A stretch of 64,000 bases of DNA from Ovis canadensis (Eukaryota > Chordata > Mammalia > Artiodactyla > Bovidae). Under the pieces are notes generated by a model, which was not told the origin of the DNA, made no database searches, and saw only the letters and a list, made by a program, of their open reading frames with translations. Positions 1 to 10,514 of this stretch are shown in pieces (the first letter of the stretch is position 1; each line of letters begins with the position of its first letter). The stretch covers positions 15,373,001 through 15,437,000 of the forward strand of contig NC_091246.1 of NCBI RefSeq assembly GCF_042477335.2. The letters run 5' to 3'. The position numbers and the translations under genes were made by a program.

Positions 1-104
1 GAGTGGGTTGCCGTTTCCTCCTCCAGGGGCTCTTCCCGAACCAGGGATTGACTGCGCCTCTTGCACTGGCAGGTAGATTCTTTACCACTGCGCCACCAAG
101 CTGG
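1..104 (-). mobile_element. Bov-tA SINE, cut by window start
   Basis: This is the tRNA-Glu-derived half of a Bov-tA SINE read on the minus strand: the CTCCAGGGG...CTTCCCGA block, the CAGGGATTGA box-B-like block and TTTACCACTG followed by the head. The tail half lies before the window. A short GAGT repeat separates it from the next SINE. Confidence 0.85.
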
Positions 105-119
105 GGGGTGAGTGAGTGA

Positions 120-318
120 GTGAAGTCGCTCAGTCGTGTCCGACTCTCTGCGACCCCATGGACTGTAGCCTACCAGGCTCCTCCCTCCATGGGATTCTCC
201 AGGCAAGAGTACTGGAGTGGGTTGCCATTTCCTTCTCCAGGGTATCTTCCCGACCCAGGGATCAAACCTGGGTCTCCTGCATTCCAGGCAGACGCTTTAA
301 CCTCTGAGCCACCAGGGA
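120..318 (-). mobile_element. Bov-tA SINE
   Basis: This is a near-complete Bov-tA in minus orientation. It starts at the tail side with CAGTCGTGTCCGACTC, runs through GACCCCATGGACTGTAG and ends at the head TGAGCCACCAGGGA. It sits in the same orientation as the copy at 1-104, with only a GAGT-type simple repeat between them. Short reading frames here are SINE translation, not genes. Confidence 0.93.
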
Positions 319-1093
319 CGGAAAGGAGCAAGGCTGCTTATAGCGCCACCACTGGAAAGTAGAGGTAGGACAGCGGGAGTGGTTTTTAAATCCTTTTTTG
401 TTATTCTACATAGCTTCATTCTATAAATACCCACAATTTACATAAACTGATTCAACTCCATATACGTGTGTGTGTTTTCCCCTCTTTTTCTTTCTGGCTT
501 GGCTTCCTCATCTCTCTCTCCTCTCCCTGCCAGCACCATCTCTTGCCTCTGCAAGAGATCCCTTCCCCCAGGGACCCCCTCTAAACAAGATGAGTCAGGG
601 CCCTTACAGGGAACAGATGGCACATTCATACAGACTATCCAAGAAGATTTCATTAAAGAGACAGTTTTAAAAGTGTGAGTTGGGTCAGGAAAAACTAGCA
701 AAAGATGATGAAGCAAGAGCAGACAGGCTTCTAAGCTTGAAGGGCCAAAAATACAGATTATAAAACAAAGAAAAGAGTCATCAAGAGGTCCCCCACCAGG
801 CACCGGGGTTTTCAAAGAAGGAGTGGCGCCTACCTGCAGCCACCACCACTGGCTGGAATGAAGCCAGGGGAATATCCTTTGACCTCTCACTCCTCCTTCT
901 TTCTTGTCTTGTGCTGGTACTTCCCATATTAAACCAATTGGAAGCTGAAGGGTATACTAGTCTATAGCACAGTTCATCAAGGTCAGGGTTGAGGGCACAG
1001 AGCTGGTTGGGGAAGGTAGGGGATGGATGTGGGAGACAAACAGAAAAACCGAGCATAACCTAATACACATTCTTCCAAAGATTTCTCTGCAGA
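319..1093. other. Single-copy sequence, nothing recognised
   Basis: No repeat family, exon or RNA gene was recognised. The minus-strand reading frame at 438-890 has no recognisable domain and a composition typical of chance openings. Confidence 0.5.
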
Positions 1094-1106
1094 CATTTAA
1101 TTCTCT

Positions 1107-1325
1107 TTGTTGTTGCTTTAGTCTTTAAGTCTGGTTTGATTCTTTGCAACCCCATGGACTGTAGCCCACCAGACTCCTCTGTCCATGGGATTTCCCAGGC
1201 AAGAATACCTCAGTGGGTTGCCATTCCCTTCCCCAAGGTATCTTCCTGACCCAGGGATCAAACCCTCTCCTGTGTCTCCTCCATTGGTAGGTAGAATCTT
1301 TACCACTGAGCCACCAGGGAAGCCC
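1107..1325 (-). mobile_element. Bov-tA SINE with 13-bp TSD
   Basis: A minus-strand Bov-tA is flanked by a perfect direct repeat CATTTAATTCTCT (1094-1106 and 1326-1338). This defines the insertion and restores the empty site. Several substitutions from consensus mark it as an older copy. Confidence 0.95.
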
Positions 1326-1338
1326 CATTTAATTCTCT

Positions 1339-1889
1339 AAATACCTATATATTCATATATATCATACATGAGATTTTTATCCTTTTTTTTTTTCACAAAA
1401 AAAAAGGCAGCATAGTGCCCCAGTTTTGCTTATTTTGGTTTTTTTCATTCAATAATATCTCATAGACCAACCCTCCAATTCATCTTCTGGAACTTCATTC
1501 ATTCTTTATTCTTCTTTTAAATAGCTGCAAAATATCCCATGAGATTAAAGTATGATTAATTGCTCAGTAATTCTTTTATTTTCCAGTTATTTTGCCAGTA
1601 TAAGCATTGCAGCAAAAAAAAAAAAAAAATCTGCATATTCTGGCCATTATGTTTTAGTGTTTTCTCTATGTTATAAATTCCCAGAATGGAGATGACTTGG
1701 TTTCAGAGTATATTTGAGAATCTCTGTACCATCTCAAATTTGTTGAAAATCTAAAACTGCTTTTTAAAAAATCGTCTTTAAGAAAAGAGCATATTTTAGT
1801 ATGTATATGTATTTTAAATAGAAAAATTGTCAGAAGACAAGCATGCTGTAACTTTCTCAAGTGCTGAAGAAGAACAGGCAAAGAGGGGA
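1339..1889. other. AT-rich stretch, possible L1-derived relic
   Basis: The stretch contains T/A homopolymers (about 1381-1406 and 1611-1629). Between about 1420 and 1620 the pattern of a 'cattcattctt...atagctgc...atatccca' segment resembles the 3' region of old L1-type elements on the minus strand. The match is weak. Confidence 0.35.
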
Positions 1890-2130
1890 AGTAAATCTAG
1901 CGACCCCGTTCATGTGTCACCTTCTCCAGGAGGCCATCCGTGATCTCCCTTCTCCGTCCCCTTTGTTGTCAGTGTTCCTGGTCTACTCTTCCTTGTCCAT
2001 ACTCCCACTGCATCCCAAAGACCAGAAACTTTCTGAGGTTAGGAAACGTGTTTGAGCCAACTGTGAACCTCTGCTAGCTAGCAATGGAGTCTGCAACATG
2101 TTAGACTTTCCATGTTTATACATGAAAGAA
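1890..2130 (+). mobile_element. L2 LINE 3' fragment
   Basis: The TGTCACCTTCTCCAGGAGGCC...CCGTGATC pattern is the typical degenerate 3' portion of mammalian L2 in sense orientation. It is very diverged. Confidence 0.6.
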
Positions 2131-3314
2131 TGAATGAACCAAACAAAGGTGACGAGAACCTTCCAGTCTCTTCTCTGCCTTCCCAGGGTGGGGAAATGAG
2201 TAGGACTGAGTTTCTGCAAAAGCATGCCATTGAGTGGAACATTCTCTGTGGTCCACTTCTTGCATCCTGAACTTGACAGATAAGTTGCCAGTGGTAAGGA
2301 ACAGACTTCAGATGTGGAAGAAAAATATGAGGTGACCACCATGTGTAGAGTAGACCTTTCCCCCATACATGCAGCTCATTAAAAAGCTCATTAAATTAAA
2401 ATTTTAATTTAAAAGCTCAAAAAATTTAATTAAAAAGCTCATTAAAAAGCTTTGGGAAGACATCTCGTAATAAAGCAGAGATTCCAGTGACAATAAGGAG
2501 AGCCTTCTTTCAGCAACTTCCGTTTGGTTTCATTAACTCCCTTCCTGCCCTCAGGTTACTCACCGCAGACCCGGTGTCTCAGTCCGCCAGCTGGTAAGGG
2601 TGTCGGCAGAAGCCATTCTTCTCCGAGTTGGCGCTTTCAGAAGAAATAAAAGGGAATGACAAAGTTAACAATGAGCGTTCTGCTTTTAAGAAACAGAAAA
2701 GATTGTTTTGAATGTTTTGGTATGTTTCCTTTTTGTGTGTGTGACTTTTAATGTTTGTCTTTCTGGTTTCCCCAGAAAACCTGGCTACCTTGTGTTCTGG
2801 AAAATACATCTGTCCTTGCCCGAAACTGTCATCGCAGGGCTCAATGGACCTGAACTGAGGGTGCTGTGTGTGGGAGTGGGGAAGCTAACTGAAAACAGCT
2901 ACAGGGACTGGCTTCTAGAGGACTGACTCATGAGACCATGACTTGGCCTCCGCCACCTTGGGTTCCTCAGGTCTCCAGGGAGGTGATGGTTGGGAGAAGC
3001 AGAGAGAAGAGACTGGATGTGCTTCCATCAGTAGTGGGTGCTGTTAGAGAATACTGGTAGGACAGGATGTTCACCTGGACCCACGTTGAATGGGGATCAT
3101 GTTTGGAGTTGGCATTGGGGTATCTTGTGCTGGCAGGGACGGATGCTTTCCCAGAAGGGCCTGGAGGTAGACAAGTCAGAGGGAGAATCTGGAATCTAGT
3201 CAACCAGGAAAACCAAGATCGGAGTCAGGGAAGAAAGAGCACATTCTAGCCCAGGGTTTCTCAATGTCAACGAGTTTCTCATTTTGGACTATAATCTAAT
3301 CTCAGCAGTGGCAT
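2131..3314. other. Single-copy sequence with an AT palindrome
   Basis: No gene or repeat family was recognised apart from the palindrome at 2391-2412 and a short local repeat of ATTAAAAAGCTC. The region around 2570-2640 is moderately CpG-bearing, but no exon structure could be supported. Confidence 0.45.
2391..2412. repeat. 22-bp perfect AT palindrome
   Basis: A perfect inverted repeat of 11-bp arms with no spacer, built from TTAAATTAAAA and its complement. It is embedded in repeats of AAAAGCTCATTAAA (about 2380-2450), so it probably arose by local slippage. Confidence 0.9.
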
Positions 3315-3326
3315 CCCATCAGGTTT

Positions 3327-3538
3327 GTTGTTGCTATTTGGTGAGTAAGTTGTGTACAACTCTTTGCGACCCCATGGACTGTAGCCCACCAGGCTCCTCT
3401 GTCCATGGGATTCTCCAGGCAAGAATACTGGAGTGGGTTGCCATTTCCTTCTCCAGGGGATCTTCCCTACCCAAGGGATCAAACCCCCATTTCCCGCATT
3501 GCCAGCAGATTCTTTATCACTGAGCCACCTGGGAAGCT
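3327..3538 (-). mobile_element. Bov-tA SINE with 12-bp TSD
   Basis: A complete minus-strand Bov-tA (GACCCCATGGACTGTAGCCC through TGAGCCACCTGGGAAGC) is flanked by CCCATCAGGTTT at 3315-3326 and 3539-3550. Confidence 0.95.
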
Positions 3539-3550
3539 CCCATCAGGTTT

Positions 3551-4048
3551 ACCAAGTTCTATTTGTTAGAAGCAAGTCCCTAAGTTTAGGGGAGGGTTTT
3601 AGACAGGCATGAATACTTGGAGATGAGGTTTGTGGTGAGCCACTGCAGAAGCTGCCCGCCACAAGGAGTTATCAGGGCATCTTGAGCTTCAGAATCATTG
3701 CCACTAGGAAAAATTTATTCCTGTCTCAAGATGTGGACTGTGGGCAGCAGACTGACTGCACAAAGACGAGCTGTGAGTTCTGGCTCCTTCCATGTTAGCT
3801 CTGTATGATCACTCTCTCTGACTTACAGCCATTGTAGCATTCATAGCATGAATGTTACACTTCATCTCTCCTACTTGACAGTGTCTTGGGCCTGGGACAG
3901 AGCTGGTGCTCCAAGACTGTTCTAAATGAAACTGAACCGACACTTGCCATCTGTTGTGCTTGCGCTTTTCCCATTGGACTAGGCTTTCTTGGATAAGAAA
4001 ATTTCCTCCTGGGTTGAAGTGGTATTAGATGAGAAATAGAGGGGGCTT
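3551..4048. other. Mostly single-copy sequence
   Basis: No gene was recognised. A segment near 3870-3920 with 'gcctgggacagagctggtgctcc' character may be an L2 or MIR relic. The right edge at about 4049 is an abrupt junction with BovB sequence. Confidence 0.4.
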
Positions 4049-5154
4049 AATATCTACATCTGCTTCTGCTTTATTGACTATGCCAAAGCCTTTGACTGTG
4101 TAGATCACAACAAACTGTGGAAAATTCTTAAAGAGATGGAAGTAACAGGTCACCTGACCTGCCTCCTGAGAAATCTGTATGCATTCCAAGAAGGATCAGT
4201 TAGAACTGGACATAGAACAACAGACTGGTTCCAAACTGGGAAAGGAGTACATCAAGGCGGTATGATGTCACCCTGCTTATTTAACTTATATGCAGAGTAC
4301 ATCATGAGAAACACTGGACTGTCTGAAGCACAAGCTGGAATCAACATTACCAGGAGGATTATCAGTAACCTCAGATATGCAAATAACACTACCCTTATGG
4401 CAGAAAGCAAAGAAGAACTAAAGAGCCTTTGATGAAAGTGAAAGAGGAGAGTGAAAAAGTTGGCTTAAAACTCAACATTCAGAAAACTAAGATCATGGCA
4501 TCTGGTTCCATCACTTCATGGCTAATAGTTAGGGAAACAATGGAAACAGTGACAGACTTTATTTTGGGGGGCTCCAAAATCACTGCAGATGGTGACCTCA
4601 GCCATGAAATTAAAACACGCTTGCTCCTTGGAAGAAAAGTTATGACCAACCTAGACAGCATATTGAAAAACAGAGACATTACTTTGCTGACAAAGATCCA
4701 TCTAGTCAAAGCTATGGTTTTTCCAGTAGTCACATGTGGATGTGAGAGTTGGACTATAAAGAAAGCTGAATGCTAAAGAATTGATGCTTTTGAACTGTGG
4801 TGATGGAGAAGACTCTTGAGAGTGCCCTGGACTTCAAGGAGGTCAAACGAGTCAATCATAAAGGAAATCAGTCCTGAACATTCATTGGAAGGACTGATGC
4901 TGAAACTGAAACTCCAATACTTTGGCCACCTGATGCGAAGAACTGACTCGTTGGAAAAGACCTTGATACTGGGAAAGACTGAAGGCAGGAGAAGGGGACA
5001 AGAGAGGATGAGATGGCTGGATGACATCACTGACTTGATGGACATGAGTTTGAGTAAGCACCAGGATTTAGTGATGGACAAGGAAGCCTGGCATGCTGCA
5101 GTCCATGGGGTCGCAAAAGAGTTGGACACGACTGAGTGACTGAACTGAACTGAA
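4049..5154 (+). mobile_element. BovB LINE, 5'-truncated, decayed RT
   Basis: This is the 3' third of a BovB (RTE-clade) LINE in sense orientation. It encodes reverse-transcriptase motif A (FIDYAKAFD, about 4071-4100) and ends in the GACTGAACTGAACTGAA terminus typical of BovB. It cannot be active. The catalytic YADD is read as YANN (about 4376-4390), one base is missing near 4430 so the frame shifts, and in-frame stops occur at 4774-4776 and near 4801. From about 4490 onward it is nearly identical to the minus-strand BovB at 29853-30520, and both share a TGCTAA stop. The two are therefore duplicates rather than independent insertions. Confidence 0.95.
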
Positions 5155-5431
5155 GCAGAAAAAAGCATTGAGTCTTAGGTTGAGCACGAATGGCTTGGCC
5201 TTTCCTGAATAGAACAGAGAGAACATAAATACTGAACAGGAGTGACTGCATTATTGGGATAACTTCTACTCTCAAAGGAGTAAATGTTCAATGTCCAAGT
5301 GGTTTTGTTTTGCCTTTTTTTTTTTTTTTTGAGGAAGTTTTCTATACTTGGAGTTTTATGTAGGGCTGAAAAAGAATCTATTTGAAGAATTACCCTCCCC
5401 CATCAAGGTAGATACTTTCAAACTTCATGTT

Positions 5432-5670
5432 CCTGCTACTATTAAGTCACTTCAGTCGTGTCTGACTCTGTGCGACCTCATAGACGGCAGCCCACCAGGC
5501 TCCCCCGTCCCTGGGATTCTCCAGGCAAAAACACTGGAGTGGGTTGCCATTTCCTTCTCCAATGCATGAAAGTGAAAAGTGAAAGTGAAGTCGTTCAGTC
5601 GTGTCCGACTCTTCACGACCCCATGGACTGCAGCCCACCAGGCTCCCCTGTCCATGGGATTTTCCAGGCA
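5432..5670 (-). mobile_element. Bov-A2 SINE with 12-bp TSD
   Basis: Two Bov-A monomers in minus orientation are joined by the AAAGTGAAAAGTGAAAGTGA linker. The flanking repeats AAACTTCATGTT at 5420-5431 and 5671-5682 define the insertion. The matching position in the right arm lacks this SINE and instead carries a BovB 3' fragment, so this insertion followed the duplication. Confidence 0.95.
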
Positions 5671-5682
5671 AAACTTCATGTT

Positions 5683-6064
5683 ACCCTTCTTATATTTAAA
5701 GAGATTGAAAAGCCAATTAGAATCACTTATAGACTTTGAAAGAAAGGAGTAGAGCAGGGGTCATTTCTCAGCTTCTGGCTGTCTCTACTGTTAGGAAAGT
5801 TTTATTTCCCTGTGGTGGGTTGCAGTGTCTCTTCTCCAGGGTTTGCGTATTGACAGATAGTGGTGGTGGTCCTGGCTTCTGGGTCTGGCTTCTGGTGCCA
5901 GCCTGCAGCTTGGGCAGCTGCTCTCCTGTTCCCTGGAATGGTGGTGGCTCCCACCCAAGATCTCCCCAGCACCACTGGCACCCTCAGAAGTACCAGCTTC
6001 TCTGGTGATCAGTTTTGTATTACCTAGCTTAGAGCCTGCTCCTTCAGCCATTACAACTAGTTGG
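5683..6064. other. Single-copy core of the inverted arms
   Basis: This is non-repeat, GC-rich sequence present twice in the window (inverted copy about 28850-29235). Between about 5790 and 6064 the copies differ at only about two bases by eye, whereas 5683-5790 differs at several percent. Both strands are open for about 85-95 codons, but the one frame starts at a non-ATG codon, both substitutions are amino-acid changing, and no domain is recognised. It is therefore not called a gene. Confidence 0.7.
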
Positions 6065-6074
6065 TAAGCACACA

Positions 6075-6291
6075 ATCTGCCATGTGCTCAGTCACGTCTG
6101 ACTCTTTGCCACCCCATGGACTGGAGCCCACCAAGCTCCTCTGTCCATGGGATTCTCCAGGCAAGAAGATTGGAGTGGCTTGACATTTCCTCCTCCAGGG
6201 GATCTTCCCAACCCAGGGATTGAACCCATGTCTCCTGCATCTCCCGCATTGACAGGTGAATTCTTTACCACTGAGCCACCTGAGAAGCCCC
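6075..6291 (-). mobile_element. Bov-tA SINE shared by both arms
   Basis: A minus-strand Bov-tA is flanked by TAAGCACACA at 6065-6074 and 6292-6301. The same insertion with the same TSD is found inverted at 28624-28840, so it predates the duplication. Confidence 0.95.
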
Positions 6292-6465
6292 TAAGCACAC
6301 AGTTGTTCCTATTAAATCCTATTCTGCTTAAACTACCTACAGTGATTTCTTTGGAACTCAAAGCCATTAACTTGTCAGTGTCTCCTACGTAAACATAAAC
6401 AGAAAGAATTCTAGGAAGTCCAGAGCTTCGGGTGATAGCCCAGACCCCAAACTAACTTATTTCTT

Positions 6466-7737
6466 TCAGTTCAGTTCAGTCGCTCAGTCGTGTCTGACTC
6501 TTTGTGACCCTATGAACACCAGGCCTCCCTATCCATCACCAACTGCTGGAGTCCACCCAAACCCGTGTCCCTTGAGTCGGTGATGCCATCCAACCATCTC
6601 ATCTTCTGTTGTCCCCGTCTCCTCCTGCCTTCAATCTTTCCCAGCATCAGGGGCTTTTCAAATGAGTCAGCTCTTCACATCAGGTGGCCAAAGGATTGGA
6701 GTTTCAGCTGCAACATCAGTCCTTCCAATGAACAGTCAGGACTGATCAGCCTTAAGATGGACTGGTTGGATCTCCTTGCAGTCCAAAGGACTCTCAAGAT
6801 TCTTCTCCAACACCAGAGTTAAAAAGCATCAATTCTTCAGTGCTTAGCTGTCTTTTTCGTTCAACTCTCACATCCATACATGACTACTGGAAAAACCATA
6901 GCCTTGATTAAACAGACCCTTGTTGACAAAGTAATGTCTCTGCTTTTTAACATTCTGTCTAGGTTGGTCAGACAGACCAACTTTCCCTCTAAGGAGTAGC
7001 GTCTTTTAATTTCATGGCTATAATCATCATCTGCAGTGATTTTGGAGCCCCCCAAAATAAAGTCAGCCACTGTTTCACTGTTCCTCAGTCTACTTGCCAT
7101 GAAGTGATGGGACCAAACGCCATGATCTTAGTTTTCACTCTCCTCTTTCACTTTCATCAAGAGGCTCTTTAGTTCTTCTTCACTTTCTGCCATAAGGGTG
7201 GTGTCATCTGCATATCTGAGGTGATTGATATTTCTCCCGGCAATCTTGATTCCAGCTTGTGCTTCATCCAGCCCAGAGTTTCTCATGATGTACTCTGCAT
7301 ATAAGTTAAATAAGCAGGGTGACAATATTCAGCCTTGACCTACTCTTTTTCCTATTTGGAACCAGTCTGTTGTTCCATGTCCAGTTCTAACTATTGCTTC
7401 CTGACCTGCATACAGGTTTCTCAAGAGGCAGGTCAGGTGGTCTGGTATTTCCATCTCCTTCAGAATTTTCCATGGTTTATTGTGATCCACACAGTCAAAG
7501 GCTTTGGCATAGTCAATAAAGCAGAAACAGATGTTTTCCTGGATGTTTGCTTTTTGATGATCCAGCAGATGTTGGCAATTTGATCTCTAGTTCTTCTGCC
7601 TTTTCTAAAAGCAGCTTGAATGTCTGGAAGTACACGGTTCACATATTGCTGAAGCCTGGCTTGGAGAATTTTGAGCATTACTTTACTAGTGTGTGAGAAG
7701 AACACAATTGTGCAGTAGTTTGACCATTCTTTGGGAC
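6466..7737 (-). mobile_element. BovB LINE fragment, minus strand
   Basis: The 3' terminus (TTCAGTTCAGTTCAGTCGCTCAG) is at the left and the 5'-truncated end is near 7737. Minus-strand translation shows RT with LRYADDTTLMAES (about 7190-7220) and the GGSKITAD and YGCES blocks, broken by frameshifts. The right arm lacks it: its sequence runs directly from the 6460 side to the 7738 side. The element therefore inserted into the left arm after duplication, or was lost from the right arm. Confidence 0.95.
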
Positions 7738-7760
7738 CTTCCTTTATGACTTGTGAAATG

Positions 7761-8084
7761 ATTTTCACCAGGCAGAGAGGGCATTGTGATGGACTCCAAA
7801 CTTCAGGCACCTCCTCCTCCTTGGATGTGAAAACATCCTGGAGAGCCTGAGCACATGCCCTAGATGGGCCAAGTTCTCCCTTTGCCCATACAATGGACTG
7901 TGTGCAGCTAGCTCCATTTTCAGGTATGGGAAGGAATTGCCCTGTATAAGAAAGCAGCAAAACCAGTCAGCTAGAGCAACTCAATCTCCATTTTCACTGA
8001 AGAAAAAGTTGTGTCCCAAGTTTCTTAGGACACTTGAAAATACTAAGAATGGACATAAAAGTTAGTTGTCTTATGGACTCAATG
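7761..8084. other. Unassigned sequence beyond the left arm
   Basis: Homology to the right arm stops near 7760. The rest is not recognisable as a repeat. A minus-strand frame runs through here into the BovB by chance. Confidence 0.4.
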
Positions 8085-8297
8085 AGTTCGATGGCTTAAG
8101 TGGTATAGAATCTGCCTGCAATGTAGGAGACACAGGAGACTTGGGTTTCGTCCCTGGGTTGGGAAGATCCCCTGGAGGAGGAAATGACAACCTGGTCCAG
8201 TGTTCTTGCCTGGGAAATCCTGTGGACAGAGGAGCCTGGTGGGGTACAGTCCATAGGGTCACAAAGAGTCAGACATGACTGAGCACACACACACAAG
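8085..8297 (+). mobile_element. Bov-tA SINE
   Basis: A sense-orientation copy with AATCTGCCTGCAATGTAGGAG, GAAGATCCCCTGGAGGAG and GAGTCAGACATGACTGAG. It ends in an (AC)n tail at about 8283-8296. Confidence 0.93.
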
Positions 8298-8329
8298 TCT
8301 TGGAGAAAGGACCAGTGGAAGTGAGTTCT

Positions 8330-8465
8330 AAGCCAGGTTCAACACTTAGAAGATACATAATCTTGCAAATACCATTTAACTTCTCTGGACCTCAGTCTTT
8401 TGTCTGTAAAGTGGAGCCCGCACTTTGGAGAGTTAGTGCAAAAGGTAGATATAACTATCTTTCTG
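8330..8465 (+). mobile_element. MIR SINE relic
   Basis: The order of the MIR core and 3' half is visible: an AACTTCTCTGGACCTCAG-type block, then 'tctgtaaagtgga'. It is highly diverged. Confidence 0.6.
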
Positions 8466-8639
8466 ATTGCTAGTAAATGTTAATAATGACAGTTCCTCTC
8501 TCTCAAGCCCATCCTATAAGAATGTAACCAATGACAGGATCAGGTTCTCATAACATGCAAGAGTTGGAAAGGGCCAGCATGGTTACTGGCAGGGAGTTGG
8601 CGGGCAATAAATGTTTGTTGAACTAATGAATTAATTGCT

Positions 8640-8775
8640 GAAGGATGTAATTTAATAATTTTACAACCCTCTGTGAAAGTCAGAAACTTGGGGCAACTTG
8701 CCAAAGTCACATAACTAATTGGTGACAGGACCAAGGATCAACATACAGCCCTCAATTCCCAGTCAGTCTTCTCTG
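8640..8775 (-). mobile_element. Probable MIR relic
   Basis: Fragments 'aacttgccaaagtcacataactaattggtgacagg' and the following 'tcttctctgccc' resemble the reverse complement of the MIR core. The match is weak. Confidence 0.45.
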
Positions 8776-8780
8776 CCCAG

Positions 8781-9984
8781 ACTCATATTTTTATAAAGCC
8801 ATATCCAGTTCTCAGAATGATTTGTAGGCAAAATAGCACTGATTTATGGAAAGCAAATCATAAATTATTCTCAAATACTCATTTCTCAGCATCTGAGACC
8901 CATTTTACATAGAGCAGGAATTCAGATTTCCTATTGAAAAATCACTTCAGGGACCAAGGATTACGCAGCCTACTTCCCAACAGCTAATGTTTCCCAAATC
9001 TCCACATCCCGCTCTACATAAGATGCTGAGAGTGAGGCAGAGAGGAAAGCCTTGGATGCTGGGCTGCGGAGGGCAGGGAAAGAAGCCCCCTGCACTGTGT
9101 GCTCTTAACAATTGCTCAGAAATCTTAAAGTGAAAGGACTGAATCTAAGGTCTGCACATCCTTAGTGATACAAAAATATTATGAGTCGGCAACCTGTACT
9201 ATGATTCACAGCAGAAAGTCCCATTAAGCAAGTGAAACCACTGAGGGAGAAAGAAGAGACAGCCGAATATGAGAAGCAGCTCGGAGGAATCATGTGGTTC
9301 AGACAACGGGCAACTCTGGAGAAAATTGCTATTGATTTAAGTGAAAACAGTCCAGAAGTTTAGGAATAACAGAATCGTTGGGCTGGCTTATTTCTCTGGT
9401 CTGTACTCCACATATCTCTTCTTCCTGCGACTCCCCAGGCAGATTCTTCTCGTGGATGAATTAGGCAGGGTGAAGAGAACAGGATGGTTGCCCACCATCT
9501 TTTCAGCATATCTAGTTGATTTATCTGTTGATACCACTGAGCTATGGCAGTTAAAACACTGCAACATTAGAACAAGCTGGAACAGACTTCGGGCGTTCAT
9601 GAAAGCCACATGAAAACCACATGGAGCAGACGTGGAGAGCCGGTCCAGATACGAGAGTGGACGCAGACATTTGCAAGTCTTTGCTCAAATCTGAAGTAAG
9701 ATGAGTGCTTGGCTGCAGTATTGTAAACACCACAGTGAATCTGGGGAATCATTACCGTGTCAAAGCCTAGAGAAGGAGATGATTCTGCTTTGGGACAAGT
9801 GAATGGCCAAAGCCAGTGAGATCAACAGCCCTTCATTCTCCTACTATGAGGACTTTACCTGACAACAGGAAGATTTTAACTTTCTTCATTTGCAGTCCCT
9901 CCCTCTTTGAATCTGTGCCTTTTAGGGAGAAATTGGAGACTTTTAGTCATTCTCTGGCTAGAAAACTGGATTTTTCATAAAGAG
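8781..9984. other. Single-copy sequence, nothing recognised
   Basis: There is no recognised repeat or exon. A plus-strand frame of about 90 codons at 9341-9613 has no recognisable domain, and its opposite strand is equally open. Confidence 0.45.
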
Positions 9985-10150
9985 GTACTGTGGATGGATC
10001 TGGTGTCAGAGACTGGAGCTAGAATTTGCTAGTTCCTGGGGGTGTGACCTTGGGTATGAATATAAACCTCTCTTCTGATTTCTCATCTTCAAAATGATTG
10101 TGATAATCACTCACATACTTCAAGGAGAGAATGTGGAAATATTTCTACAA
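9985..10150 (+). mobile_element. MIR SINE relic
   Basis: The 'gtgtgaccttgggtatgaa...cctctcttctgatttctcatcttcaaaatg' order is the MIR core and adjacent region in sense orientation. Confidence 0.7.
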
Positions 10151-10514
10151 CTCGACAAGGATGCTGGGACTCAGTTCTGAGCTCCTGAAGCTTGTATAAT
10201 ATGTATAAACTCCTTCAGATGGTGGGAAAAAAATCTCCTCATAGAACCCTAAGAAAATAGCCACAGGCATGGGATATGGTCTCTAAGATTCTCAAACTGA
10301 AGCAATGAATGGCTCATTTTATGTACTAAAAAAAAAAAAAAAAATCCTTGCATTTCAAATGAATCATTAGTATTGTTTAAAGTACTTTTTAATGTATAAT
10401 GTGTAAAATTATTTTGAAGAACATCATTAAAACAGAAATGAACATGTGTAAAACTATGAAACCATGGGCTCTCTAAGAATGAACCACAAATCAGTCCTTT
10501 TTTTGGAGAAACAC
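10151..10514. other. AT-rich single-copy sequence with A-tract
   Basis: It contains an uninterrupted A run at about 10328-10344. No gene or family was recognised. Confidence 0.4.

Larger units (their letters stand above)
4049..7760 (+). repeat. Left arm of a long inverted duplication
   Basis: This interval matches the reverse complement of 28361-30955. Shared parts are the BovB 3' portion, the single-copy linker 5155-5431 (matching 29580-29852), the single-copy core 5683-6064 (matching 28850-29235), the Bov-tA at 6075-6291, and 6302-6465 plus 7738-7760. Arm-specific parts are the Bov-A2 at 5432-5670, the BovB at 6466-7737 and a 61-bp deletion near 6350. Homology is strongest from about 4490 to 6465. 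Upstream of 4490 only ordinary BovB-to-BovB similarity remains. Confidence 0.93.

Noticed and set aside
1..318. Short open frames with repeated peptide words such as WVAISFSR and PMDCSLPGSS.
   Set aside because: These peptides recur wherever a Bov-tA occurs. They are SINE translations, not genes.
5791..6075. A ~94-codon frame, almost identical in both arms of the inverted duplication (second copy 28840-29124).
   Set aside because: Its first codon is not ATG and the opposite strand is equally open. The only two differences between arms are both amino-acid changing, and no domain is recognisable. Similarity follows from duplication and probable gene conversion.
7460..7960. 166-codon minus-strand frame joining unassigned sequence to BovB RT.
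   Set aside because: The BovB part switches frame (motif A lost) and the first half is unrelated flank. It is a chance fusion across an insertion boundary.
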